A stretch of 41,479 nt of DNA from Pyrinomonadaceae bacterium. GTDB lineage: Bacteria > Acidobacteriota > Blastocatellia > Pyrinomonadales > Pyrinomonadaceae. The stretch covers positions 1 through 41,479 of the forward strand of contig JAICGZ010000015.1 of assembly GCA_025922875.1 (NCBI GenBank), given 5' to 3'. The position numbers and the translations under genes are program-made. Below the pieces are notes generated by a model, which was not told the origin of the DNA, did no database searches, and saw only the letters and a program-made list of their open reading frames with translations. Positions within the stretch are counted from its first letter, which is position 1. Each line of letters opens with the position of its first letter. Positions 24,622 to 32,243 of this stretch are shown one piece after another.

Positions 24622-24858
24622 TCTTGTTGCTGATCGGAGCCGGACTGCTGATTCGCACACTGCGGAATCGTAATCGGGCTCGGCGCTGCTTACGTGTTGA
24701 CGAAGTATGTGGAGACTTTGACCAGCATGTTGTTTGGCGTTGAGGCGCGCGACCCCTGGACGTTTGCAGTGACCACTGTGCTGCTCGCGGCGGTGGCGTT
24801 GATCGCGTGTTTGGTTCCGGCGCGGCGAGCGACGAAGGTCGATCCGAGATACGAATAG
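24621..24858 (+). pseudogene. ADOP remnant made of a TM5 piece joined to the C-terminal end
   Basis: The first bases (sharing the last G of the P8 stop) encode [14 protein letters not shown], the TM5 core of an ADOP. At about 24663-24670 the sequence jumps, with a frame change, to an ADOP C-terminus: [16 protein letters not shown], then [14 protein letters not shown], then [19 protein letters not shown] and TAG at 24856. LVAL is missing from the final box by a clean 12-nt loss. The YVLTKYVE stretch resembles P13 most. No start codon or complete domain remains, so it is a relic of at least one more permease. Confidence 0.85.
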
Positions 24859-24888
24859 GTCATATAGGTCCTATCGGTCCTACAGGAA
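24856..24888. repeat. TAGGTCC-type repeat, gap before P9
   Basis: TAGGTCATATAGGTCCTATC, then GGTCCTACAGGA. The stop codon TAG of the preceding remnant is the first triplet of the repeat. Its last bases (AGGAAAG, 24884-24890) give P9 a well-placed ribosome-binding site. Confidence 0.75.
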
Positions 24889-24896
24889 AGCAGAAA

Positions 24897-27302
24897 ATGC
24901 ACGCGTTACTTCAGGATCTAAGGCACGGGCTTAAAAATCTCTTGAGACGACCGGGCTTTACCGCGATCGTTTTGGTCGTGCTCGGTTTGGGCATCGGTTC
25001 GACGACCGCAATCTTCTCGATTGTCGATGCACTCCTCCTGCGCTCGCTGCCGTATCCCGAGAGTGAACGCCTGGTGATGCTGCGCGAAGTCGGCGAGAAG
25101 GGAAATTTGATGGCCGTCGCCGGGGCCAACTTCCTGGACGTGCAGGCGAGTAGTCAAAGCTTCGACGCCCTCGCGATATCAGCAGGTAGCTTCCCCCTCG
25201 TTGTGACCGGAGCGGTGGAACCGATGCGCGCGAATATCTCCTACGCGTCCGGAGCTTTTATAAAAGCGATGGGCGTGCAGCCTGTCGCCGGGCGGTCTTT
25301 CCTGCCGGAAGAAGAGAAGTATGGCGGACCGGTTGCCACAATGCTGAGTTATGACTTCTGGCAGCAACATCTCGGCGGGCGAACTGATTTCGACGCAGTG
25401 AAGCTGAACGTCGATGGTGTCGCATGCAACATCGTTGGAATTCTTCCCGCAGGTTTTGATTATCCGACCGACACTGACATCTGGATCACGCAAAACAGCG
25501 AACCCCCGAACCCGTCGCGCACCGCGCATAACTGGCCCGTGATCGGCCGGCTCCGATCCGGTACTTCGCTCGAACAAGCACAGGCGGAAGTGAGTCTGAT
25601 CGCGAAGCAATTGCGTGCGACGTACGGTGACAAGATCGACGCGGTCGATTTCAGGCTTATCCCGCTGCAGACACACCTCACCAGAAACATTAGACAAGCT
25701 CTCTGGGTGCTGCTCGGCGCAGTCGGCTTATTGCTGCTCGTTACTTGCGCAAACTTTTCCAACCTGCTGCTGGCCCAGGTGACGTCACGCGAGCGCGAGT
25801 TCACGATCCGTTGCGCATTAGGTGCATCACGTTTTCACATCACGCGACAGTTGCTCGTCGAGAATCTTTTGCTGACGCTTCCGGCCGCGGCGCTGGGTGC
25901 GTGGCTGGCGAGTTTTGGTGTGCGCCTTTTGCTGCTTCTCGATAAAGGAACACTGCCGCGCATCAACACCATCGGCGTGGATAGTCGTGTACTGCTGTTC
26001 TCGTGCGCCTTAGGCATTCTGATCGGAGTGGTGTTGAGTTTCATTCCCGCTATTCGACTCTCGCGACAAGTGCACTTTGCGATCCAGGCGGCCGGACGAG
26101 GGCAAGTCTCAGCCGGTATTGGTAATCGCCTGCGCGCGGTGATGGTAGTCGGGCAGATCGGGTTGACCGTTGTACTGCTCGCTGCCGCAGGTCTCCTTGG
26201 TCGCAGTTTTCTGAATCTGCAGAAAGTCGATCCGGGTTTCAGCACTGAGAGCGCGGTGGCGATGACACTGTCTCTGCCAACCACGATCACGCCCGATGAA
26301 GATGAACGCTTGCGCCAGTTTTATGTGCAACTGCTGGAGCGAATCAGCCAGCTTCCCGGTGTGACGGCGGTAGGAGGAATCAATGTTTTACCGATTGCCG
26401 ACCGCGGCGCGAACGGCACGTTTTTAATCGACAACGATCCGAACCAACGCGGTTACGCCGAGTATCGCGTTGCCAGCGCCGGATACTTCGCTGCGATGAA
26501 GATCCCGCTGCTTAAAGGCCGGATCTTTGACCGTTCAGATAATGTCAACTCACCCCACGTCGCGGTGATTAGCCAATCGTTGGCCCAACGTTATTGGTCC
26601 AATGAAAATCCGATCGGAAAGCGGATTCAATTCGGCAACATGGATACAGACAAACGGCTGTTACATGTTGTCGGTGTGGTCGGAGACGTGCGCACGGTGC
26701 TCGAACGCGAGGCACAGCCGACTGTCTACGGGTTTTCATTACAGAGACCGCAGTGGTGGCAGGTTGCTCGACTTGCGATCGTCGTAAGGGCGAATGCAGA
26801 GCCCGAAGCGTTGGCTCCCGCGCTACGAAGTACGGTCCAGTCATTGCGGTCTGATGCGCCGGCAAGCTTCCGGACTCTCGAACAGGTTTTTTCGTCGGCA
26901 TTCGATGCGCGTCGCTTCAGCCTCGTGCTCTTCGGTGTGTTTGCCGGAGTTGCGTTGCTGATCACGGTCATTGGTCTGTACGGGATGCTGGCTTACCTGG
27001 TAGCCGAAAGAAGACAAGAGATTGGTATTCGCATGGCGCTCGGCGCACAGCCGGGAAACGTGTTGCGACTTGTGATTGGACAAGGACTGAAACTGGCGGT
27101 GATTGGTGTAGCCGTTGGATTGCTCGGTGCGTGGGGACTCACGCGTTTTATGCAAACGCTGCTGTTCGGTGTGAAGCCAACTGATCCGGGTACGTTTGCG
27201 ACGATCGCACTGCTGTTGCTGCTCGTTGCGTTAATAGCGTGTTGGATTCCCGCGCGCCGCGCAACGAAAGTCGATCCCCTGGTGGCGCTGAGGTACGAAT
27301 AG
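24897..27302 (+). CDS. ADOP-family ABC permease P9
   Basis: 801 residues starting MHALLQDLRHGLKNLLRRPGFTA at 24897, with AGGAAAG six nt upstream. A longer open frame back to 24807 only reads through the remnant and the repeat and is rejected. TM1 reads VLGLGIGSTTAIFSIVDALLL. The first periplasmic domain is divergent: NFLDVQASSQSFDALAIS and AVEPMRANISYASGAFIKAMGV replace the GEPERL/SANFF signature. The second periplasmic domain also departs from the usual YF(R)xMGIP spacing less strongly (GYFAAMKIPLLKGRIF). The loop after TM6 is [18 protein letters not shown]. The ending is [17 protein letters not shown]. Confidence 0.95.
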   Translation: MHALLQDLRHGLKNLLRRPGFTAIVLVVLGLGIGSTTAIFSIVDALLLRSLPYPESERLVMLREVGEKGNLMAVAGANFLDVQASSQSFDALAISAGSFPLVVTGAVEPMRANISYASGAFIKAMGVQPVAGRSFLPEEEKYGGPVATMLSYDFWQQHLGGRTDFDAVKLNVDGVACNIVGILPAGFDYPTDTDIWITQNSEPPNPSRTAHNWPVIGRLRSGTSLEQAQAEVSLIAKQLRATYGDKIDAVDFRLIPLQTHLTRNIRQALWVLLGAVGLLLLVTCANFSNLLLAQVTSREREFTIRCALGASRFHITRQLLVENLLLTLPAAALGAWLASFGVRLLLLLDKGTLPRINTIGVDSRVLLFSCALGILIGVVLSFIPAIRLSRQVHFAIQAAGRGQVSAGIGNRLRAVMVVGQIGLTVVLLAAAGLLGRSFLNLQKVDPGFSTESAVAMTLSLPTTITPDEDERLRQFYVQLLERISQLPGVTAVGGINVLPIADRGANGTFLIDNDPNQRGYAEYRVASAGYFAAMKIPLLKGRIFDRSDNVNSPHVAVISQSLAQRYWSNENPIGKRIQFGNMDTDKRLLHVVGVVGDVRTVLEREAQPTVYGFSLQRPQWWQVARLAIVVRANAEPEALAPALRSTVQSLRSDAPASFRTLEQVFSSAFDARRFSLVLFGVFAGVALLITVIGLYGMLAYLVAERRQEIGIRMALGAQPGNVLRLVIGQGLKLAVIGVAVGLLGAWGLTRFMQTLLFGVKPTDPGTFATIALLLLLVALIACWIPARRATKVDPLVALRYE

Positions 27303-27330
27303 GTTCTATAGGACCAATAGGACCTATCAG
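27300..27330. repeat. TAGGTCC/TAGGACC repeat, P9-P10 gap
   Basis: TAGGTTCTATAGGACC, then AATAGGACCTATCAG. The P9 stop codon is the first TAG of the repeat. It is continuous with AGGTGAAAG, the ribosome-binding region of P10. Confidence 0.75.
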
Positions 27331-27339
27331 GTGAAAGCT

Positions 27340-29760
27340 ATGACTCAAGATATTCGTTATGGCATCAGAAGCTTGCGGAAGCGTCCGGGGGCGACGGTCG
27401 TTGCGCTTATCACCCTCGCGCTTGGCATCGGAGTCAACACCGCGATCTTCAGTGCCGTCGATTCCATTCTGTTGCGCCCACTGCCGCTGAAAGATCCCGA
27501 CCGGATCGTTTCTATTTGGGAGCGCACTCTGCGAGTGGGCATAAACCAAAACGAGGTCGCACCCGCCAACTTCTTCGACCTACGGAATCAGAACCAGGTA
27601 TTTGACGGCATCGGCGCCCACGGTCCACAGGATCTCAACCTGAGCGGCGGAGGCGAGCCGGAGCGTCTTACCGGGGAACTCGTCACTGCGAATGTCTTTT
27701 CACTTCTAGGTGTCGAACCCGCATTGGGCAGGACGTTTTTGCCGGACGAAGATCAACCGGGCCAGGAGCACGTCGTTGTGCTAAGCGACGCGCTCTGGCA
27801 GCGACGCTTCAATCGCGATCCCTCCATCCTGAATCGCAACATCGTGCTCAATGGAGAATCGTTTACCGTCGTTGGCGTGATGCCGCGTGGTTTCTTTTTC
27901 CCCGCGCGTGAGACCGAGTTATGGATTCCATGGGCCATGGAACCCGAACAAGCGAGTGGACGTGGCGACCACTACCTGCGACTCGTCGCGCGTCTCAAAC
28001 CGGGAACAACTATCGAGCAAGCGAATGCCGACGTCGAATCCATCGCTCAACGTTTGTCTGCCGAATATCCCAGAACGAATGAAGGGCTTGGCTTCGTCGT
28101 TCATTCGTTGCACCAGGATTATGTCGGCAATCTTCGTCTGCCGATCCTCGTGCTGTTTGCCGCCGTCGGGTTGGTGCTGCTGATTGCCTGCGCCAACGTT
28201 GCCAATCTGCTGTTGGCCCAGGCCACTACGCGGCGCAGAGAGATCGCGATTCGGATTGCGCTGGGTGCACGGCGTTGGACCATCGTGCGACAACTGCTGG
28301 TCGAGAGCTTATTGCTTGCCTGTGCCGGCGGTTTGCTGGGTGTGCTCGGAGCGTTCTGGGGTGTGCAGGGCCTTTCAAAGTTACTGCCGGAGAATCTTTC
28401 AAAACTTCAGGACGTCAGTATCGATGCTCGAGTCTTTATGTTTACGCTCGGAGTCAGTTTACTCACTGCCATCGTCTTTGGCGGTGTACCTGCTTTACTT
28501 GCCGCGCGCGCCAAGCCCGGAGAAACATTGAGTGACGTCGCGAGAGATCCGGCGGGAGGATCTTCGGGCCGCCACGTGCGGCGCGTGCTCGTCGTTTCCG
28601 AAGTCGCACTCGCAGTTGTGCTTCTCGTCGGCGCCGGGCTCTTGATCCGAAGCTTTCAACTACTGCGGCAAGTCAATACCGGATTCACGACTGACAACGT
28701 GCTGACGATGCGGATGGTCCTGCCGGTGCCGAAGTATCGCCAGCCTGAGGCTCGCCGGGCGTTTTATGACGAAGTGTTGCTACGAATCGCCACCGTTCCC
28801 GGCGTTGAGTCCGCGGGAGTCATCACGTTTCTACCGCTGTCGTTCAATGGAATGAATTTCAGCTTCTCAGTCGAGGGACATCCCGCACCGGGGGATATGA
28901 AACTGCCGTTCGCGCTTTATCGCGTGGTGAGTCCCGACTATTTCCGTGCAATGGGTATCACACTTCAGCGTGGCCGCTTTTTCAACGCGCACGACACTGC
29001 TGAGTCCATGCCCGTGACTCTCGTGAGCCGTCGACTCGCCGCGCAATACTGGCCCGGCGAAGATCCCGTCGGAAAGCGGATCAAGATTGGACCACTCGAT
29101 TCACCCAATACGTGGCTCACGGTCGCGGGAGTGGTCGATGACGTGCGCCAGGCGGGACTCTACGGCGATCCGAGAATGGATTTGTATGTGCCTTACGCGC
29201 AGGAGCGCCGCGGATTCGTAGCACCGCGAGATCTGGTACTGCGCACCAAGGGAGATGCAGCTTCCGTCGTTGCCGCCGTGCGACAGGCAGTCTGGTCGGT
29301 AGACAAGGACCAGCCAGTCTCAAACGTTCGCACGATGGACCAGGTGTTCGCCACCGCAATTGCAAGAGAACGTTTCCAGGCGTTGCTACTCGGTATGTTT
29401 GCAGCATTGGCGCTGGTGCTCGCGTGCGTCGGACTCTACGGAGTCATTTCGTATTCCGTCGCGCAGCGGACGCATGAGATAGGCGTGCGCGTGGCATTGG
29501 GCGCGCAGCCACGAGACGTGCTCCGGCTCGTGATTTGGCAGGGAATGATATTGACGCTGGCGGGTTTGGCGGCCGGCATCACAGTGGGGTTACTGGCGAC
29601 GCGTGTGTTGTCAGACATGCTTTACGGAGTGACGACGACAGATCCGCTGACGTTCGTAGGCGTGCCGGCATTCTTATTGTTGGTTGCTTTTCTTGCTTGC
29701 TACATCCCGGCACGACGCGCGACGAGGATCGATCCCTTAGTAGCGTTGCGATACGAATAG
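27340..29760 (+). CDS. ADOP-family ABC permease P10
   Basis: 806 residues from ATG 27340 (MTQDIRYGIRSLRKRPGATV), with AGGTGA at 27329-27334 upstream; an in-frame GTG at 27331 lies within that binding site and is less likely. The N-terminus has GAT where most copies have GFT. TM1 LALGIGVNTAIFSAVDSILL; periplasmic domain 1 with NFFDLRNQNQVFDGIGA and the GGGEPERLTGELVTANVF box; TM2 ~272-296; periplasmic domain 2 with FYDEVLLRIATVPGV and DYFRAMGITLQRGRFF; TM6-TM8 with SVAQRTHEIGVRVALGAQ and DMLYGVTTTDPLTF. The ending is [17 protein letters not shown] (RI instead of KV). Confidence 0.95.
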   Translation: MTQDIRYGIRSLRKRPGATVVALITLALGIGVNTAIFSAVDSILLRPLPLKDPDRIVSIWERTLRVGINQNEVAPANFFDLRNQNQVFDGIGAHGPQDLNLSGGGEPERLTGELVTANVFSLLGVEPALGRTFLPDEDQPGQEHVVVLSDALWQRRFNRDPSILNRNIVLNGESFTVVGVMPRGFFFPARETELWIPWAMEPEQASGRGDHYLRLVARLKPGTTIEQANADVESIAQRLSAEYPRTNEGLGFVVHSLHQDYVGNLRLPILVLFAAVGLVLLIACANVANLLLAQATTRRREIAIRIALGARRWTIVRQLLVESLLLACAGGLLGVLGAFWGVQGLSKLLPENLSKLQDVSIDARVFMFTLGVSLLTAIVFGGVPALLAARAKPGETLSDVARDPAGGSSGRHVRRVLVVSEVALAVVLLVGAGLLIRSFQLLRQVNTGFTTDNVLTMRMVLPVPKYRQPEARRAFYDEVLLRIATVPGVESAGVITFLPLSFNGMNFSFSVEGHPAPGDMKLPFALYRVVSPDYFRAMGITLQRGRFFNAHDTAESMPVTLVSRRLAAQYWPGEDPVGKRIKIGPLDSPNTWLTVAGVVDDVRQAGLYGDPRMDLYVPYAQERRGFVAPRDLVLRTKGDAASVVAAVRQAVWSVDKDQPVSNVRTMDQVFATAIARERFQALLLGMFAALALVLACVGLYGVISYSVAQRTHEIGVRVALGAQPRDVLRLVIWQGMILTLAGLAAGITVGLLATRVLSDMLYGVTTTDPLTFVGVPAFLLLVAFLACYIPARRATRIDPLVALRYE

Positions 29761-29790
29761 GTCCTATTGGACCTATTAGGACCTATTAAG
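29758..29790. repeat. TAGGTCC/TAGGACC repeat, P10-P11 gap
   Basis: AGGTCCTA (29759-29766) and TAGGACCT (29777-29784) are 8-bp inverted arms flanking TTGGACCTAT. The P10 stop TAG is the first triplet of the repeat. Together with a few A/G bases it makes up the whole gap. Confidence 0.8.
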
Positions 29791-29793
29791 AAC

Positions 29794-32220
29794 ATGAACA
29801 CCTTAATACAAGACCTGCGCTACGGCGTGCGAATTTTATTGAAGCAACCGGGCTTCACTTTCGTTGCGGTTATCACGCTGGCTCTCGGCATAGGTGCAAA
29901 CACCGCGATCTTCAGTCTGGTGAACAGCATTCTGCTGCGCCCGCTGCCGTTTCGTGATCCCGATCGCGTGGTGCGCTTGATTCAGTCGAGTCCGAAGCTT
30001 GGTCTCTCGACGTGGGGTGTTTCGCAGGCCGGCTTTGCTGCTTATCGCGAACAGAATCGCTCGTTCGAATCAGTTGCTCTTTACACCGGTGCGGAAATCA
30101 ATCTCACCGGCGATGGCGAGCCTGAACGCTTGCCGATGGCGAATGTTACCGCCGACTTTTTCAAAGTCTTCGGTGTCAATCCCTTGCTCGGGCGCACGTT
30201 TGTCGAAGGTGAGGATGCTGCCGGAAAGAACCAGGTTTGCGTGATCAGTTACGCGTTCTGGCAACGGCGCTTCGGTGGCGATCAAAACATCGTGGGCCGG
30301 ATGCTGAACCTGAACAACACGCCCACACAAGTCGTCGGCGTCATGCCTGCCAGTTTCAAGTTTCCGCGTCTCGACAACGACTTGTGGGTTCCGCTCGCAC
30401 TAAATACGACGCGCACCGCGCCCTACTTCTACATTGTCGTCGGCCGTTTGAAACCCGGAGTCCAGATCGCGCAGGCCCAAACCGACACCACCGAGATTCT
30501 GCAAAACTACGGACGCCAACATCCCAATCTCGGCGAAGCCGTCGGAATAGCTGAAGGTATTGGTCCACGGACCATCGTCCAACCAATCAAGGAAGTACTT
30601 CTCGGCCGGACGCAAAAGCCGCTGCTTGTTCTGCTCGCGGCTGTTGCTTTAGTGCTGCTAATTGCCTGCGCCAACGTCGCGAATCTTTTGCTGGCACGCG
30701 CAACGTCGCGCACGCGAGAGATCTCCGTCCGTATTTCACTCGGAGCAACTCCGCGACGCGTCGCACGCCAACTGCTGACTGAAAGCGTGCTGCTTTCATT
30801 CATCGGCGCGATCGTTGGCGTGGGACTCGCGTCGCTCGGCGTTCGCATGCTCGACAAGTTGCCGATCACCGGCATCGCCCGCATGGAAGAAGTGAGTTTG
30901 AGCGCCGGTGTGCTTGCTTTTACGTTGGGACTAACCGTGTTGACGGGTTTGTTGTTTGGGTTCATGCCTGCGCTGCGCGCCTATGCCATCGGGATTCCGG
31001 GTGGAATGCGCGAGGGTGCGCGCGGCAGCGCTTCTCACCGGCGCTTGAACAGCGCGCTGGTCGCGGTGCAGTTTGCGCTCTCGCTGGTCCTGCTCATCGG
31101 CGCGGGTTTGTTGTTGAAGAGTTTTCAGCGACTCGAGTCAGTGGACCTTGGATTCAATGCGGAAAACACACTCACGATGGTCGCCACTTTGTCGCAGGCA
31201 AAGTACGACAACGACGAGAAGGCGCTGCGCTTTTACGACAGCGCGATCGAGCGACTGCGTAACACGCCGGGCATCAAGTCTGTTGGTCTAACCAACAACT
31301 TGCCTTTCGCCGACGGTGGCAATGTCGATGGTTTTATTGTTGAAGGACAGGAGCCGCCTGCGGGTGGCAACGTTTCGCAAACGGAACAGGCCGAATTGCA
31401 GAGCGTGACACCGGGAACGTTTCAGGCGCTCGGAATTCCGCTTTTGCAGGGTCGCGATTTTCAACAGAGTGACAATAGTAACTCACCCCGCGTAGCGATT
31501 ATCGATGAGCCTCTGGCGCGCCTTTACTGGCCGGCGAATAACGCTGTCGGCAGACGCATTCAGACAGCCGGCGACCGCCAGTGGTTGACCATCATCGGCG
31601 TTGCCGGCGGCATCAAGCACACGGATCTCGCCACAGAGAAACCGCCGCATATTTACTTTCCGATGGCGCAGTCTCCGGACCGGCGCGCTTCGTTTGTCGT
31701 GCGCACTGATGGTCCACCGGAGGCTGCGATTCCGACTTTCCGCGCTGCTGTTAAGCAGTTGGATCCTGATATGCCGTTGTACCTCGTGCGATCGATGTCG
31801 GAGATCATCGGTGACACCCTCGGCACGCAACGTTTGACCAACATGTTGCTGACGGCGTTTGCGATCATCGCACTGACGCTCGCCGCGGTCGGAATCTACA
31901 GCACGATGTCGGTTTACGTTGGGAGTCGCACGAAGGAGTTCGGTATCCGGCTCGCACTCGGCGCGCAGCCCGGCGCGTTGCGACGCGGCGTTATACGGCA
32001 GGGCATGTTGTTGACCGCTGCCGGCGTGATTGTGGGAGTGTTGGGTGCGTTGGCATTAACAAGGACGATCAAGAGTTTGCTGTTTGAAGTGAGTGCGACC
32101 GATCCGGTCGTCTTCATTGCTATTCCGTTGCTGCTCGTGGTGGTGTCGGTGATTGCGTGTTACACGCCCGCGCGCCGCGCAACGAAAGTCGATCCACTAG
32201 TGGCGTTACGAGAGGAGTAA
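29794..32220 (+). CDS. ADOP-family ABC permease P11
   Basis: 808 residues starting MNTLIQDLRYGVRILLKQPGFTF at 29794; an upstream in-frame ATG at 29767 lies in the repeat and is rejected. TM1 [20 protein letters not shown]; periplasmic domain 1 with GFAAYREQNRSFESVALYTG and an added GEAVGIAEGIGPRTIV stretch just before TM2. The second half resembles P8 more than its direct neighbours: TPGTFQALGIPLLQGRDF, AIIDEPLARLYW, VGRRIQT, QWLTIIGVAGGIKH and, after TM6, YVGSRTKEFGIRLALGAQ. TM8 is preceded by LLFEVSATD. The C-terminus is [17 protein letters not shown], with Glu replacing the near-universal Tyr. Confidence 0.95.
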   Translation: MNTLIQDLRYGVRILLKQPGFTFVAVITLALGIGANTAIFSLVNSILLRPLPFRDPDRVVRLIQSSPKLGLSTWGVSQAGFAAYREQNRSFESVALYTGAEINLTGDGEPERLPMANVTADFFKVFGVNPLLGRTFVEGEDAAGKNQVCVISYAFWQRRFGGDQNIVGRMLNLNNTPTQVVGVMPASFKFPRLDNDLWVPLALNTTRTAPYFYIVVGRLKPGVQIAQAQTDTTEILQNYGRQHPNLGEAVGIAEGIGPRTIVQPIKEVLLGRTQKPLLVLLAAVALVLLIACANVANLLLARATSRTREISVRISLGATPRRVARQLLTESVLLSFIGAIVGVGLASLGVRMLDKLPITGIARMEEVSLSAGVLAFTLGLTVLTGLLFGFMPALRAYAIGIPGGMREGARGSASHRRLNSALVAVQFALSLVLLIGAGLLLKSFQRLESVDLGFNAENTLTMVATLSQAKYDNDEKALRFYDSAIERLRNTPGIKSVGLTNNLPFADGGNVDGFIVEGQEPPAGGNVSQTEQAELQSVTPGTFQALGIPLLQGRDFQQSDNSNSPRVAIIDEPLARLYWPANNAVGRRIQTAGDRQWLTIIGVAGGIKHTDLATEKPPHIYFPMAQSPDRRASFVVRTDGPPEAAIPTFRAAVKQLDPDMPLYLVRSMSEIIGDTLGTQRLTNMLLTAFAIIALTLAAVGIYSTMSVYVGSRTKEFGIRLALGAQPGALRRGVIRQGMLLTAAGVIVGVLGALALTRTIKSLLFEVSATDPVVFIAIPLLLVVVSVIACYTPARRATKVDPLVALREE

Positions 32221-32240
32221 AGCCACAAAGAGGCACAAAA
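32221..32240. repeat. GGCACAAAG-type direct repeat, P11-P12 gap
   Basis: AGCCACAAAG and AGGCACAAAA are two consecutive copies of a 10-bp unit that fill nearly all of the 23-bp gap. A second site with the same unit separates P12 from P13. AGG in the second copy is the only ribosome-binding candidate for P12. Confidence 0.6.
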
Positions 32241-32243
32241 GAC

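Noticed and set aside
32157-32243. Upstream start for P12 inside P11
   Set aside because: As for P6, the added residues are an out-of-frame reading of the P11 C-terminus and the gap repeat.
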